Source of the DNA: T1Sed10-7 sp047921175
Lineage (GTDB): Bacteria > Actinomycetota > Nitriliruptoria > Nitriliruptorales > Nitriliruptoraceae
Assembly (NCBI GenBank): GCA_047921175.1
Contig: JBLRWQ010000036.1
Coordinates: forward strand, 1-29,169
Length of the DNA stretch: 29,169 nucleotides
Reading direction: 5' to 3'
Shown here: positions 6,875 to 14,434 of the stretch, one piece after another
Numbering within the stretch: position 1 is the stretch's first letter
Layout of the letters: each line of letters opens with the position of its first letter
The notes under the pieces: model-generated
The model's input: the letters and a program-made list of their open reading frames with translations, nothing else
What the model was told of the DNA's origin: nothing
The model's database searches: none
Translations under genes and position numbers: made by a program

Positions 6875-7564
6875 TCAGGCCGGACGCCGTTGGCGGTCGG
6901 CGCGGCGGAGCAGGAACACCCCGACCGTGATCGGCGCCAACCAGACCAGGATGGCGAGGGGGATGCCCACCGTCGGCGGCAGACTGAAGCCCTCGCAGGC
7001 CACCTCGGTGCCGCCGGGGCCGGTCGACTCGGTGCACACGCTGGTCGCGAGCGTCTGGACCACGAACGGGGTCACGAACCCGCCCGGCCAGACCAGGGAC
7101 CCGAGCAGCTTCTGCCGCGTCGTCCAGGTCGTGGAGGTCCACAGCAGCGCCCACCCGAGCGCGGTCCCGGCCACCACGCCGATCAGCAGCAGGCCGCGCT
7201 CGATCATCCCGAGCACGAGCGCGACGACGACCGGGCCGAGCAGGAGCGTGAGGACCGTCCACCTGTCCCGGCTCCTGGACGACCGGACCGGGTCGGCCTC
7301 CGCCGTCAGCGGCGCTCCGGGCGGTGTCGGCAGCGTGGTCGCCGGCAACCCTTCGGCGGCGCGCGCGGAGGCCGCGATCTCGGTGGGGGTGCCGAGCCGG
7401 TCGATCGCGTTCCGGACCGACGGTTCGTCCCCGTCGGCCGCAGCCTGGTCGAGGTGGGCGCGGATCTCGGTCAGCAGATCGTCGCGGACCTCGGCGGGCA
7501 GGTCGGCGGTGGCCGCCTCCAGCGCCGACAGGTAGGACCTCACCAGGTCGTCGGGTGTGCTCAT
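6875..7564 (-). CDS. HAAS/DUF1700-like membrane protein, partner of PadR
   Basis: A 229-residue protein with an N-terminal HAAS-type helical domain (about 3-70: SYLSALEAATADLPAEVRDDLLTEI, then DRLGTPTEIAASARAA), a short Pro/Thr linker, and four predicted membrane helices (about 103-120, 124-142, 153-175, 199-219). C177 and C190 lie in the loop between the third and fourth helices and could form a disulfide. HAAS/DUF1700 proteins are commonly encoded beside PadR regulators and are thought to form part of a signalling or transport unit; their biochemistry is unclear. The ATG overlaps the padR stop (ATGA), and GGAGG sits just upstream on the same strand, so padR and this gene form one coupled operon. 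Confidence 0.85.
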   Translation of the reverse strand: MSTPDDLVRSYLSALEAATADLPAEVRDDLLTEIRAHLDQAAADGDEPSVRNAIDRLGTPTEIAASARAAEGLPATTLPTPPGAPLTAEADPVRSSRSRDRWTVLTLLLGPVVVALVLGMIERGLLLIGVVAGTALGWALLWTSTTWTTRQKLLGSLVWPGGFVTPFVVQTLATSVCTESTGPGGTEVACEGFSLPPTVGIPLAILVWLAPITVGVFLLRRADRQRRPA

Positions 7565-7926
7565 GGCTCCGTCCTCCTCGGCGCGTCGGGAGCGATCAGG
7601 GCGTCGACGGCGTCCCGGAAGCTGCGCCACTCGGTGCGGAACCCGTCCAGTGCCAGCCGTCCGTCGCGGGTCAGCCGGTAGTAGCGGCGCGGCGGTCCGG
7701 CGTCCGACTCCCGCCAGGAGGTCTGGACCAGGCCGTCGCGACGCAACCGGGAGAGCAGCGGGTAGATGGTCCCCTCGCTGATCGCGAAGCCGTGCTCCTC
7801 GGTCAGCAGCCGGACCAGCTCGAAGCCGTACCGCTCCTGCCGGGCCAGGGCGGCGAGGACCGCGTGCGGCAGGACACCACGCCGCAGCTGGCGCAGCGTC
7901 TGCTCGCGTGCCCCGACAGGTTCCAT
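7561..7926 (-). CDS. PadR family transcriptional regulator
   Basis: A 121-residue winged-helix repressor. The PadR domain is clear: LRRGVLPHAVLAALARQERYGFELVRLL, then the recognition part ISEGTIYPLLSRLRRDGLV, and the wing SWRESDAGPPRRYYRLTRDGRLAL. The short C-terminal helix (residues 100-115) would be the dimerisation element. It probably represses its own operon with the membrane protein behind it. ATG at 7924-7926 is chosen because the domain starts right after it; the frame remains open upstream but is not PadR-like. There is no ribosome site. Instead TACCTT ends 7 bases before the ATG, so the mRNA is likely leaderless. The effector is unknown. Confidence 0.92.
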   Translation of the reverse strand: MEPVGAREQTLRQLRRGVLPHAVLAALARQERYGFELVRLLTEEHGFAISEGTIYPLLSRLRRDGLVQTSWRESDAGPPRRYYRLTRDGRLALDGFRTEWRSFRDAVDALIAPDAPRRTEP

Positions 7927-7933
7927 GCGACGC

Positions 7934-7939
7934 AAGGTA
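7934..7939 (-). promoter_or_regulatory. -10 element of leaderless padR
   Basis: Read on the minus strand, TGC-TACCTT ends exactly 7 bases before the padR ATG, leaving no room for a leader or Shine-Dalgarno. This is the classic arrangement of leaderless actinobacterial mRNAs, with the ATG itself at the transcription start. Confidence 0.6.
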
Positions 7940-8044
7940 GCAGGCCGGCAGCGGGTGCGGGCGGACGACCTGCTCCGGGCGGTCGAGGTACCGCAGCGCC
8001 GCAGGCCGCGCCGCAACCGGCGCGTACGCGTCGTTCGTGGCGGC

Positions 8045-8050
8045 TACCGT
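8045..8050 (+). promoter_or_regulatory. putative -10 element (TACCGT) of guaB
   Basis: TACCGT lies 29 bases before the guaB GTG in the 153-base divergent gap shared with padR. Confidence 0.35.
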
Positions 8051-8079
8051 GCCGGCCACGCCCGTCACGAGGAGCGCCC

Positions 8080-9576
8080 GTGCCCGAGATCACCGAAGCG
8101 TTCAGCTACGACGACGTGCTGCTGCTCCCGCAGGCCTCCACGGTGCTGCCCCGCGACGTGGATCTGTCGACGACGTTGCACCCGACCCTGCGGCTGAGCC
8201 TCCCCGTGCTGTCCGCCGCGATGGACAAGGTCACCGAGGCGGACATGGCCATCGCGCTGGCGCGTCAGGGCGGCCTCGGGGTGGTACACAAGAACGTCTC
8301 CGTGGCCTCGCAGGCTGCCATGGTCGAGTCGGTGAAGCGCTCCGAGTCCGGCTTCATCATCGATCCCGTCACGCTCCGGGCGGAGGATCCGGTCGACACC
8401 GCCTTCGAGCTGATGCGTCGCTACCGCGTGTCCGGGTTCCCGGTCATCGATGGCGACGGCCGGTTGGTCGGCATCGTGACCAACCGGGACCTGCGGCTCG
8501 GCGCCGAGCCGGGTACCCCGGTCAGCGAGCACATGACCCGCGATCGGCTCGTCACCGCGGTGCCGGGCACCACCCTCGACCAGGCCCGCGACCTCATGCA
8601 GGACGCCCGGGTCGAGAAGCTGCCGATCGTCGACCCCGACGACGGCCGGCTGACCGGCATGTTCACGTTCAAGGACATCGAGAAGGTGCGCAAGTACCCC
8701 GGTGCCGCCAAGGACGTCCGAGGCCGGCTGCTGTGCGCGGCCGCGGTCGGGGTCGGCCCGGAGGGTGAGGAGCGGGCCGAGGCCCTGGTCGCGGCCGGCG
8801 TGGACCTGCTCGCGATCGATTCCGCCCATGGGCACTCGGCGGGGATCCTGGAGTTCGCGGCCACGCTCAAGGACCGCCACGCCCACGTCGCCTTGATGGT
8901 CGGCAACGTCGCCACGGGCGACGGGGTGCGGGCCTGCGTCGACCACGGTGCCGACGTGGTCAAGGTGGGCGTCGGGCCGGGCTCGATCTGCACGACCCGG
9001 GTGGTCACGGGCGTCGGGGTGCCGCAGTTCTCCGCCGTCCTGGAGTGCGCGGAGGCCGGCGCGGACCTGGGGGTCGCCACGATCGCCGACGGCGGTATCC
9101 GCTACTCCGGTGACGTCGTCAAGGCGCTGGCCGCAGGCGCCACCGCGGTGATGGTCGGCAACCTGCTGGCCGGGACCGACGAGTCCCCGGGGGAGCTCGT
9201 GCTCGTCGGCGGTCGTCGCTACAAGGAGTACCGCGGGATGGGGTCGATCGACGCGATGCGCGCCGGGTCCGCGGACCGCTACTTCCAGGCCGAGCGCGCC
9301 GGCGGCAGCGCCGAGGAGGCCCAGCGCCCCTCGAAGCTGGTGCCGGAAGGGGTCTCGGGCCTGCTGCCGTACCGGGGCACGGTCGGTGAGGTCACCGCCC
9401 AGCTGGCCGGGGGGATCCGGTCCGGGATGGGCTACCTCGGGGCCGCCACGCTGCCGGAGCTGGCCGAGCGTGCGCGCTTCGTCCGACAGACCGCCGCCGG
9501 CGCGGCGGAGTCCCACGTGCACGACCTCGAGGTCGTCCACGAGGCGCCGAACTACCAGGTCCCCGGTCGCAGCTGA
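8080..9576 (+). CDS. guaB: Inosine-5'-monophosphate dehydrogenase
   Basis: Catalyses IMP + NAD+ to XMP, the committed step of guanine nucleotide synthesis, in the cytosol as a tetramer or octamer. The 498 residues comprise an N-terminal barrel start (SYDDVLLLPQAS, then LSAAMDKVTEADMAIALARQGGLGVVHKN split by short loops), a CBS pair at about 95-150 and 152-208 (YRVSGFPVIDGDGRLVGIVTNRDL and VEKLPIVDPDDGRLTGMFTFKDI), and the catalytic barrel with nucleophile C304 in GPGSICTTRVVTGVGVPQ. The active-site flap region RYKEYRGMGSIDAM and the GVSGLLPYRGTV element follow. GTG 8080 is preceded by GAGGAG (8069-8074, spacer 5). The frame is open far upstream but is not IMPDH-like. It is a monocistron ending in a hairpin. 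Confidence 0.98.
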   Translation: MPEITEAFSYDDVLLLPQASTVLPRDVDLSTTLHPTLRLSLPVLSAAMDKVTEADMAIALARQGGLGVVHKNVSVASQAAMVESVKRSESGFIIDPVTLRAEDPVDTAFELMRRYRVSGFPVIDGDGRLVGIVTNRDLRLGAEPGTPVSEHMTRDRLVTAVPGTTLDQARDLMQDARVEKLPIVDPDDGRLTGMFTFKDIEKVRKYPGAAKDVRGRLLCAAAVGVGPEGEERAEALVAAGVDLLAIDSAHGHSAGILEFAATLKDRHAHVALMVGNVATGDGVRACVDHGADVVKVGVGPGSICTTRVVTGVGVPQFSAVLECAEAGADLGVATIADGGIRYSGDVVKALAAGATAVMVGNLLAGTDESPGELVLVGGRRYKEYRGMGSIDAMRAGSADRYFQAERAGGSAEEAQRPSKLVPEGVSGLLPYRGTVGEVTAQLAGGIRSGMGYLGAATLPELAERARFVRQTAAGAAESHVHDLEVVHEAPNYQVPGRS

Positions 9577-9578
9577 CC

Positions 9579-9603
9579 GCCCGGTCCGCTGCTCAGACCG
9601 GGC
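9579..9603. terminator. bidirectional hairpin between guaB and HAD gene
   Basis: GCCCGGTC (9579-9586) and GACCGGGC (9596-9603) form a perfect 8-base stem around a 9-base loop. It lies between convergent guaB and the HAD gene and contains the HAD stop codon in the loop, so it can serve both strands. There is no T-tract. Confidence 0.5.
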
Positions 9604-10492
9604 CGAGCTCGGTGTTCCAACCGAGCAGCGCGTCGATGGCGGTGGCGAGCCCGTCGGCGTGGACGTCACGGGTCACGAGGTGGGCGACCTCGAGCACGTC
9701 CGGGGTCGCCTGCCCCATGGCGATCGCCGTGCCCGCGACGGCCAGCATCGACCGGTCGTTGCTGGCATCACCGACGGCAGCCACCTGCTCCAGCGGGATG
9801 CCCAGGTGCCCGGCGGCGGCGGACAAGGCTGCGCCCTTGGTCGCCCCCGGCTGGTTCACGTTCGTGAACAGCAGCCCGGGGACCAGCGGTGAGCCGGCGG
9901 TGCCGAGCTCCACATCCAGGCCGGACAGCCGGTCCTCCAGCCATGCCTGCGCCTCGTCGCTGAAGGTCGTGAAGGTCGCCTTCGGGACCGGGCCGTCGCC
10001 GAGTGCCGACGCCCGGGCCAGGACCCCGAGGGGCTCCACGCCCAGCAGCTCCCAGTGTGGGCGTGCGCGCTCGTCGCGCGCGGAGACGTGGAACCCGGAC
10101 TCCGCGTACACCTCGACGTAGACGTCGTCGTGCGCGGCGGCGATCGCGAGGAGGTGGTCGACCTGGTCGTGGGTGAGCGACCACGCAGCGACGGTGGTCC
10201 GGTCGGCGCGCACCTCGGCACCGTTGTGGAACACGTGGGGACCGCTCGCGCCCAGCGCGTCGTGCAACCCGAAGACGCCGTCGCGCATCCGGCCGGTCGC
10301 GTAGCCGACGTGGACGCCGCGCGCCTCGGCGCGGGCGACCGCCGCCACCACCCTGTCGGTCGGCCCCGGCTGGGGACCGACCAGGGTGCCGTCGACGTCA
10401 CAGACGAGGTAGCGGGTCGTCCGCGGCTGCCAGCTCGCGAAGCGACCACCGGGGACCAGCCCGTCGGGCAGGGCGGGGGAGGTCTGGCTCAC
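9593..10492 (-). CDS. HAD superfamily (Cof-type, IIB) hydrolase
   Basis: A 299-residue phosphatase of the HAD IIB (Cof) class, which dephosphorylates small sugar phosphates or cofactors such as FMN; the substrate cannot be told from sequence. All four HAD motifs are visible: D32/D34 in CDVDGTLVGP, the Thr of GYATGRMRD, the Lys of QPGATKGAAL, and the acidic pair in VGDASNDRSMLAVAGTAIAMG, with the C2B cap between motifs II and III. It begins at a GTG overlapping the stop of the DUF3467 gene (GTGA), so the two are translationally coupled, which hints at a shared role nobody has defined. About 27 residues precede the first motif, more than in most Cof proteins. Confidence 0.9.
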   Translation of the reverse strand: MSQTSPALPDGLVPGGRFASWQPRTTRYLVCDVDGTLVGPQPGPTDRVVAAVARAEARGVHVGYATGRMRDGVFGLHDALGASGPHVFHNGAEVRADRTTVAAWSLTHDQVDHLLAIAAAHDDVYVEVYAESGFHVSARDERARPHWELLGVEPLGVLARASALGDGPVPKATFTTFSDEAQAWLEDRLSGLDVELGTAGSPLVPGLLFTNVNQPGATKGAALSAAAGHLGIPLEQVAAVGDASNDRSMLAVAGTAIAMGQATPDVLEVAHLVTRDVHADGLATAIDALLGWNTELGPV

Positions 10493-10794
10493 CCGAGCGC
10501 CTTGACCTGACCGAAGCGGTCCTCGTAGTTGGAGAGGTTCGTGTTCAGGGCGTTGAGGACCCGTGCCACCATCGTCGGCGCGATCCGCACGCGGGAGACC
10601 ACCTCGGCGTTGACCTTGCCGGCCTCCTTGGAGGGCTGCAGCTGGCAGAAATCGAGGGTGAACTCGTGCGGGGAGTGCGACACGACCAGGAAGTTGGCGT
10701 ACTCGCCGTGCTTCTGGTCGTCGGGCACGACGATCTGGACCTGCTTGTTCGAGGGCTGGGGCGGCGTCGGGTCCGGGCCCGGCTGGTCGCTCAC
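10489..10794 (-). CDS. DUF3467 family protein
   Basis: A 101-residue protein of the DUF3467 family, found widely in bacteria and some archaea with unknown function. Diagnostic parts are YANFLVVSHSPHEFTLDFCQL, AEVVSRVRIAPTMVARVLNALNTNL and the C-terminal YEDRFGQV. The first 17 residues are Pro-rich and disordered. The GTG start at 10792-10794 is the first codon that gives the usual short polar lead-in; no good Shine-Dalgarno is visible. It is the first gene of a two-gene operon with the HAD hydrolase. Confidence 0.85.
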   Translation of the reverse strand: MSDQPGPDPTPPQPSNKQVQIVVPDDQKHGEYANFLVVSHSPHEFTLDFCQLQPSKEAGKVNAEVVSRVRIAPTMVARVLNALNTNLSNYEDRFGQVKALG

Positions 10795-10827
10795 GTGCGT
10801 GCCTGTTCGTCGGTGGGCGGGGTGCCG

Positions 10828-10833
10828 AGGCTA
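10828..10833 (-). promoter_or_regulatory. putative -10 element (TAGCCT) of DUF3467/HAD operon
   Basis: On the minus strand TAGCCT lies 33 bases before the DUF3467 start. It is back to back with the pgi hexamer, 13 bases away. Confidence 0.35.
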
Positions 10834-10846
10834 GCGCCGGCAGGTC

Positions 10847-10852
10847 TAGGCT
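10847..10852 (+). promoter_or_regulatory. putative -10 element (TAGGCT) of pgi
   Basis: TAGGCT lies 44 bases before the pgi GTG in the 102-base divergent gap. No -35 match is obvious. Confidence 0.35.
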
Positions 10853-10896
10853 CCAGCCGATCGGTCGCCCGTTCTGCCCGTCCCCTCGGAGGTTCC

Positions 10897-12417
10897 GTGA
10901 CCCTCGGCCCGCTCACCGACGCTGTTGCCCACGCCACCGACGAGGCGCTCGCCGGCGTGCCGAGGATCTGGGCCCGTGATCACACGTGGTGGGCGGACGA
11001 CCCGACGGAGCTGGCGGACCGGCTGGGGTGGTTGGAGGCACCGGAGCGGGCGGTCGCCGCCTCGGCGGACCTCGTCGCCAGAGCCGGGCAGGTCCGCGCC
11101 GACGGCATCACCGACGTGGTGGTGGTCGGCATGGGCGGGGCGACGCTGTACCCGCGGGTGCTGGCCAGCACCTTCGGGTCCGGGCCCGGGGCACCGCGCC
11201 TGCACGTGCTCGACTCGACCGACCCTGCGGCGGTGCTCGGCATCGAGCGGTCGGTTCCGTGGGAACGCACGCTCGTGGTGCCCGCCTCGAAGTCCGGCGG
11301 CTCGATCGAGACCCTCAGCTTCCTCGATCGCTTCGAGGCCCGGTTGGCCGCGGTGCACGGTGAGGCTGCGGGTCGCTACGTGCTCCCCATCACCGACCCG
11401 GGGAGCCCACTCGCCCGCCGCGCCGGGGACCGTGGCTACCGGGGGCCGGCCCTGGGCCAGCCGGACGTGGGCGGGCGCTTCTCCGCGCTCACGGCCTTCG
11501 GGCTGCTGCCCGCGGCGCTGCTGGGCCTGGACCCGGCCGAGCACGTTGCGAGCGCACGGGAGATGCTCGCCGTGACGCGGCACACGCAGGCCGAGGGCAA
11601 CGCGCCGGCGGTGCTCGGGGCCGTGTTGGCGGCCGGCGTGCGGACGGGCCGGGACAAGATGGCCCTGCTGGTGCCGGACGAGATCGCGAGCTTCGGGCTG
11701 TGGATCGAGCAGCTCATCGCGGAGTCGATCGGCAAGCACGGCGTCGGCATCGTGCCGGTGCTCGGCGAGACCCCGGCCAACGCCCACGTCGGTGACGACC
11801 GGTTCGTCGTCGCCATCGGCGAGCACCCGGAGGTCGCGGACCTGCTCGCTGCGGGGGTACCCGTCGTCCAGCTGCCGTGGACCTCGCCCGCGCAGCTGGC
11901 CGGCGAGGTGATCCGGTGGGAGTTCGCCACGGCGGTCGCCGGCGGGCTGCTCGGGATGAACCCCTTCGACCAGCCGAACGTGCAGGCGGCCAAGACGGCG
12001 ACCGACCGGGTACTCGCGTCCGGCGCGGACCTCCCGGCCACCGCCGATCCGGACGAGGTGCTGGCGAGCCTGCGTCCGGGGGATCTGCTGGGGCTGCTCG
12101 CCTTCGTCGTCCCGGACGGCGGGGACGAGGCCCGCGTCCGTGCCTGGGCGGACCGGCTGCGCGCGTCGACGGGGGTGCCCGTCACGGTCGGGATCGGCCC
12201 GCGCTACCTGCACTCGACCGGCCAGCTCCACAAGGGCGGCAGCGACCGGGCCGCGTTCCTGCTGCTGGTCGGCGACGACCCCGAGGACGTGGAGATCCCG
12301 GGCCGGCCCTACGGGTTCTCCCGGCTGAAGCGGGCCCAGGCAGCCGGTGATCTGGACGCGCTCCGCGCTGCCGGTCGACGGGTCGAGTACGTCTCGCTGG
12401 ACGCCGTCGCCGGCTGA
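10897..12417 (+). CDS. pgi: Glucose-6-phosphate isomerase (PGI-type SIS protein)
   Basis: A 506-residue phosphoglucose isomerase-like protein, interconverting glucose 6-phosphate and fructose 6-phosphate in the cytosol. It resembles the PGI half of the transaldolase-PGI fusions found in actinobacteria, but no transaldolase domain is attached. Visible signatures: VVVVGMGGATLYPRVL (SIS loop), LHVLDSTDPAAVLGIE, the phosphate loop SKSGGSIET (131-139), PDVGGRFSALTAFGLLPAALLG (PGI signature around 190-210) and WIEQLIAESIGKHG, containing the probable catalytic Glu. Two positions depart from the consensus I know: GGxS is GGAT, and SKSGTT is SKSGGS. GTG 10897 has GGAGG at 10888-10892 (spacer 4). Its stop abuts the convergent SDR stop. 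Confidence 0.85.
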   Translation: MTLGPLTDAVAHATDEALAGVPRIWARDHTWWADDPTELADRLGWLEAPERAVAASADLVARAGQVRADGITDVVVVGMGGATLYPRVLASTFGSGPGAPRLHVLDSTDPAAVLGIERSVPWERTLVVPASKSGGSIETLSFLDRFEARLAAVHGEAAGRYVLPITDPGSPLARRAGDRGYRGPALGQPDVGGRFSALTAFGLLPAALLGLDPAEHVASAREMLAVTRHTQAEGNAPAVLGAVLAAGVRTGRDKMALLVPDEIASFGLWIEQLIAESIGKHGVGIVPVLGETPANAHVGDDRFVVAIGEHPEVADLLAAGVPVVQLPWTSPAQLAGEVIRWEFATAVAGGLLGMNPFDQPNVQAAKTATDRVLASGADLPATADPDEVLASLRPGDLLGLLAFVVPDGGDEARVRAWADRLRASTGVPVTVGIGPRYLHSTGQLHKGGSDRAAFLLLVGDDPEDVEIPGRPYGFSRLKRAQAAGDLDALRAAGRRVEYVSLDAVAG

Positions 12418-13158
12418 TCAGGCGCGGGTGCGGACCTGACCGAGACCACCGTCGACCCCGAGCACCTGGCCGGTGATCCAGTCGTTGGTCGGGTCGAGGA
12501 GGAAGACGATGGCCGCCGCCACGTCCTCCCCGGTCCCGAGCCGGCCGAGCACGTGCATGCGTCGGCTGGCCTCGGCCTGGGTCTCGTTGCCGACCAGCCG
12601 GGCGGTCATCTTGGCGTCGACCAACCCGGGCGCGACGGCGTTGACGCGGACGCCCTTGGCGCCATAGGTCGCCGCAGCCGAGCGGACCAGCGCGATCACG
12701 CCACCCTTCGCGGCAGCGATCGCCTCGTGGTTCGCGATCCCGATCTGCGCCGCGGCGGAGGCGGCCAGCACGATCGACCCGCCGTGCTCCCGCATGGCCG
12801 GCGCTGCAGCGCGGACCAGCGCGAAGGCCGAGGTCAGGTTGGTCGCCAGGGTGTCGTGGAACTCCCCTGGCGTGGTCAGGTGAGCCGGCTTGAGCAGCAC
12901 GGACCCGGCGAGGTTCGCCGCCCCGTCGAGACGGCCGTGGCGCGCGACCACCTCGTCGACGAGGGCGCCGACGGCGGTGATATCCCGGGCATCGACCGTG
13001 TGGGCGGTGCCGCCGAGCTCCTCGGCGAGCGCACCGACGGCTTCCGGGTCGCGGCCGGCCAGGGCGACCGTCGCGCCGGCTGCGACGAGCCGGCGTGCGG
13101 TCGCGCTCCCGGCTGCACCGGTGGCGCCGACGACGAGGTGGACGGGGGAGGAGGCCAT
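12418..13158 (-). CDS. SDR family protein lacking the catalytic tyrosine
   Basis: A 246-residue Rossmann-fold protein of the classical SDR superfamily. Seen: a nucleotide-binding loop GATGAAGSATA (11-21) in place of TGxxxGxG, VDARDI, NLAG (82-85, normally NNAG), active-site Ser134 and Lys151, and the C-terminal NDWITGQVLGVDGG. The YxxxK motif is changed: in NHEAIAAAKGG position 147 is Ile where Tyr should be. Without that Tyr ordinary dehydrogenase chemistry is doubtful, so the protein could bind NAD(P) or a ligand without acting, or use another acid. I have a vague memory of other SDR proteins with NHEAIAAAK, so it may be a family trait. The ATG lacks a clear ribosome site. The substrate is unknown. 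Confidence 0.85.
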   Translation of the reverse strand: MASSPVHLVVGATGAAGSATARRLVAAGATVALAGRDPEAVGALAEELGGTAHTVDARDITAVGALVDEVVARHGRLDGAANLAGSVLLKPAHLTTPGEFHDTLATNLTSAFALVRAAAPAMREHGGSIVLAASAAAQIGIANHEAIAAAKGGVIALVRSAAATYGAKGVRVNAVAPGLVDAKMTARLVGNETQAEASRRMHVLGRLGTGEDVAAAIVFLLDPTNDWITGQVLGVDGGLGQVRTRA

Positions 13159-13219
13159 ACCGGGCTCGATCGGACGGGAGCGGGCGTGCCCAGGCTTCGG
13201 TCCCGCCCGCTCTCCCGGA

Positions 13220-14224
13220 TCAGCGGGTCGGCGCCGTCAGCACCGGCTCCACGTCGGCGTCCCGGCAGACGCGGGCCCACAGCTCGTCGGCCTCGCCACG
13301 GTCGGGGAAGGTCGACGGCACCTTGTGTGCCGCGCGCGGGCGACGGTCGTGCCACAGCCGGCCGCCCTCGCCGAGGTCGTCGGCCAAGGACAGGAAGACG
13401 ATCGTGTCCGCGCCCTCGTCGGCGTCTCGCAGGATCGGGCCGGTGAGCTTCCGGAAGCCGGGGAGCGAGGACTCCACCCCGGGGGTGAGTGCCCAGCCGG
13501 GGTGGACGACGTGGAAGTCGATGCCCGCTGCGCCGAAGCGACGCTGCCACTGGTCGGTCAGCGTGACCTGCGCGCGCTTCGCCCGGGCATAGGCGACCGC
13601 GCCGCGGTACTCGCCGGGGGAGTCGACCCGGTCGGTGACGAGCTTCTCCGCGTACATCCCGCCGGAGGTCACGGTGACCACGCGGCTCGGGCCGTCAGCG
13701 GCCAGCTTCGGCAGCAGCAGGGTGGTGAGGAGGAACGGCGCCACGACGTGGACCTGGTAGGTGCGCTCCAGGTGGTCGTCGGTGATCGCCTTCTCGGCGA
13801 ACAGTGCCCCGGCGTTGTGGACGAGCGCGTGGATCGGGGCGTCCTCGTCCAGGCGTCGGGCGGCGAAGGCGCGCACCGAGGCGAGGTCACCGAGGTCCAG
13901 CAGGTCGGTCTCGAGCACCTCGTCGAGGTCACGGCCGAGGTCCGCGGCGAGGCGCTCCCGCGTGTCGCGGGCCTTGTCCTCGGAGCGGACGGTGACCAGC
14001 ACCTGCGCGCCGCTGCGGAGCAACGCGCGGGCCGTGGCGTAGCCGAGACCGGAGTTCGCCCCGGTCACGATGATCCGGCGTCCGTTGCCGGCCAGCTCGG
14101 ACGGCGGCGTCCAGCCCTCGAGCCGGGAGCGGACCGCGTGGCCCACCCGGGAGAAGGACAGGACGACGGTCGCCTCCAGGGCGAGGTCCACGGCACGGGT
14201 GAGGGGAGCAGGCAGGGAGGGCAT
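13220..14224 (-). CDS. SDR family oxidoreductase, DHRS12-like
   Basis: A 334-residue NAD(P)-dependent short-chain dehydrogenase with an N-terminal extension of about 48 residues before the Rossmann fold. The cofactor loop VTGANSGLG (53-61), HNAGAL, active-site S187 in TVTSGGMYAEKL, and Y212/K216 in AYARAKRAQV are all present, so it should be active. The SSGGM-x-x-KL and AYARAKRAQV forms resemble the DHRS12 group (dehydrogenase/reductase SDR member 12), whose substrates are not well defined. The ATG at 14222-14224 has CGGAG seven bases upstream. It lies only 26 bases behind tRNA-Val on the same strand and may share its transcript. It is not related closely to the SDR next to it. Confidence 0.9.
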   Translation of the reverse strand: MPSLPAPLTRAVDLALEATVVLSFSRVGHAVRSRLEGWTPPSELAGNGRRIIVTGANSGLGYATARALLRSGAQVLVTVRSEDKARDTRERLAADLGRDLDEVLETDLLDLGDLASVRAFAARRLDEDAPIHALVHNAGALFAEKAITDDHLERTYQVHVVAPFLLTTLLLPKLAADGPSRVVTVTSGGMYAEKLVTDRVDSPGEYRGAVAYARAKRAQVTLTDQWQRRFGAAGIDFHVVHPGWALTPGVESSLPGFRKLTGPILRDADEGADTIVFLSLADDLGEGGRLWHDRRPRAAHKVPSTFPDRGEADELWARVCRDADVEPVLTAPTR

Positions 14225-14249
14225 GGTCGTCTCCGACGGCAGTGGGAGG

Positions 14250-14323
14250 TGGGCAGGGAGGGGCTCGAACCCCCGACCTCCGCGGTGTAAACGCGGCGCT
14301 CTGGCCAACTGAGCTACCTGCCC
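14250..14323 (-). tRNA. tRNA-Val (anticodon UAC)
   Basis: A complete cloverleaf reads on the minus strand: acceptor stem GGGCAGG paired with CCTGCCC (perfect 7 pairs), D arm GCTCAGTTGG, anticodon stem CCGCG/CGCGG with loop TTTACAC (anticodon TAC, decoding GTA), and T arm GGGGGTTCGAGCCCC. The discriminator is A. The next bases are CCT, so CCA is not encoded and must be added by tRNA nucleotidyltransferase. No intron or odd base is seen. Confidence 0.97.
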
Positions 14324-14358
14324 GACTTCGGGCCTGCGATGTCCCGTGGACGGACGTG

Positions 14359-14364
14359 AGCCTA
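14359..14364 (-). promoter_or_regulatory. putative -10 element (TAGGCT) of tRNA-Val
   Basis: On the minus strand TAGGCT lies 35 bases before the mature 5' end of the tRNA, in the divergent gap shared with the Nif3-like gene. Confidence 0.35.
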
Positions 14365-14377
14365 GCGCGGAGCTGCC

Positions 14378-14383
14378 TACGCT
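14378..14383 (+). promoter_or_regulatory. putative -10 element (TACGCT) of the nif3-like operon
   Basis: TACGCT lies 51 bases before the ATG of the Nif3-like gene. It is 13 bases from the oppositely oriented tRNA hexamer. Confidence 0.3.
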
Positions 14384-14434
14384 CAGATGCCCCGGGGCCT
14401 CCGGCCCGCTGCCCACGTCGGGAGGGAACACGCG

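Noticed and set aside
7324..8079. Long in-frame extension upstream of the guaB start
   Set aside because: The extension is Arg/Pro-rich, runs antisense to padR and the membrane protein, and the ribosome site and family start support GTG 8080.
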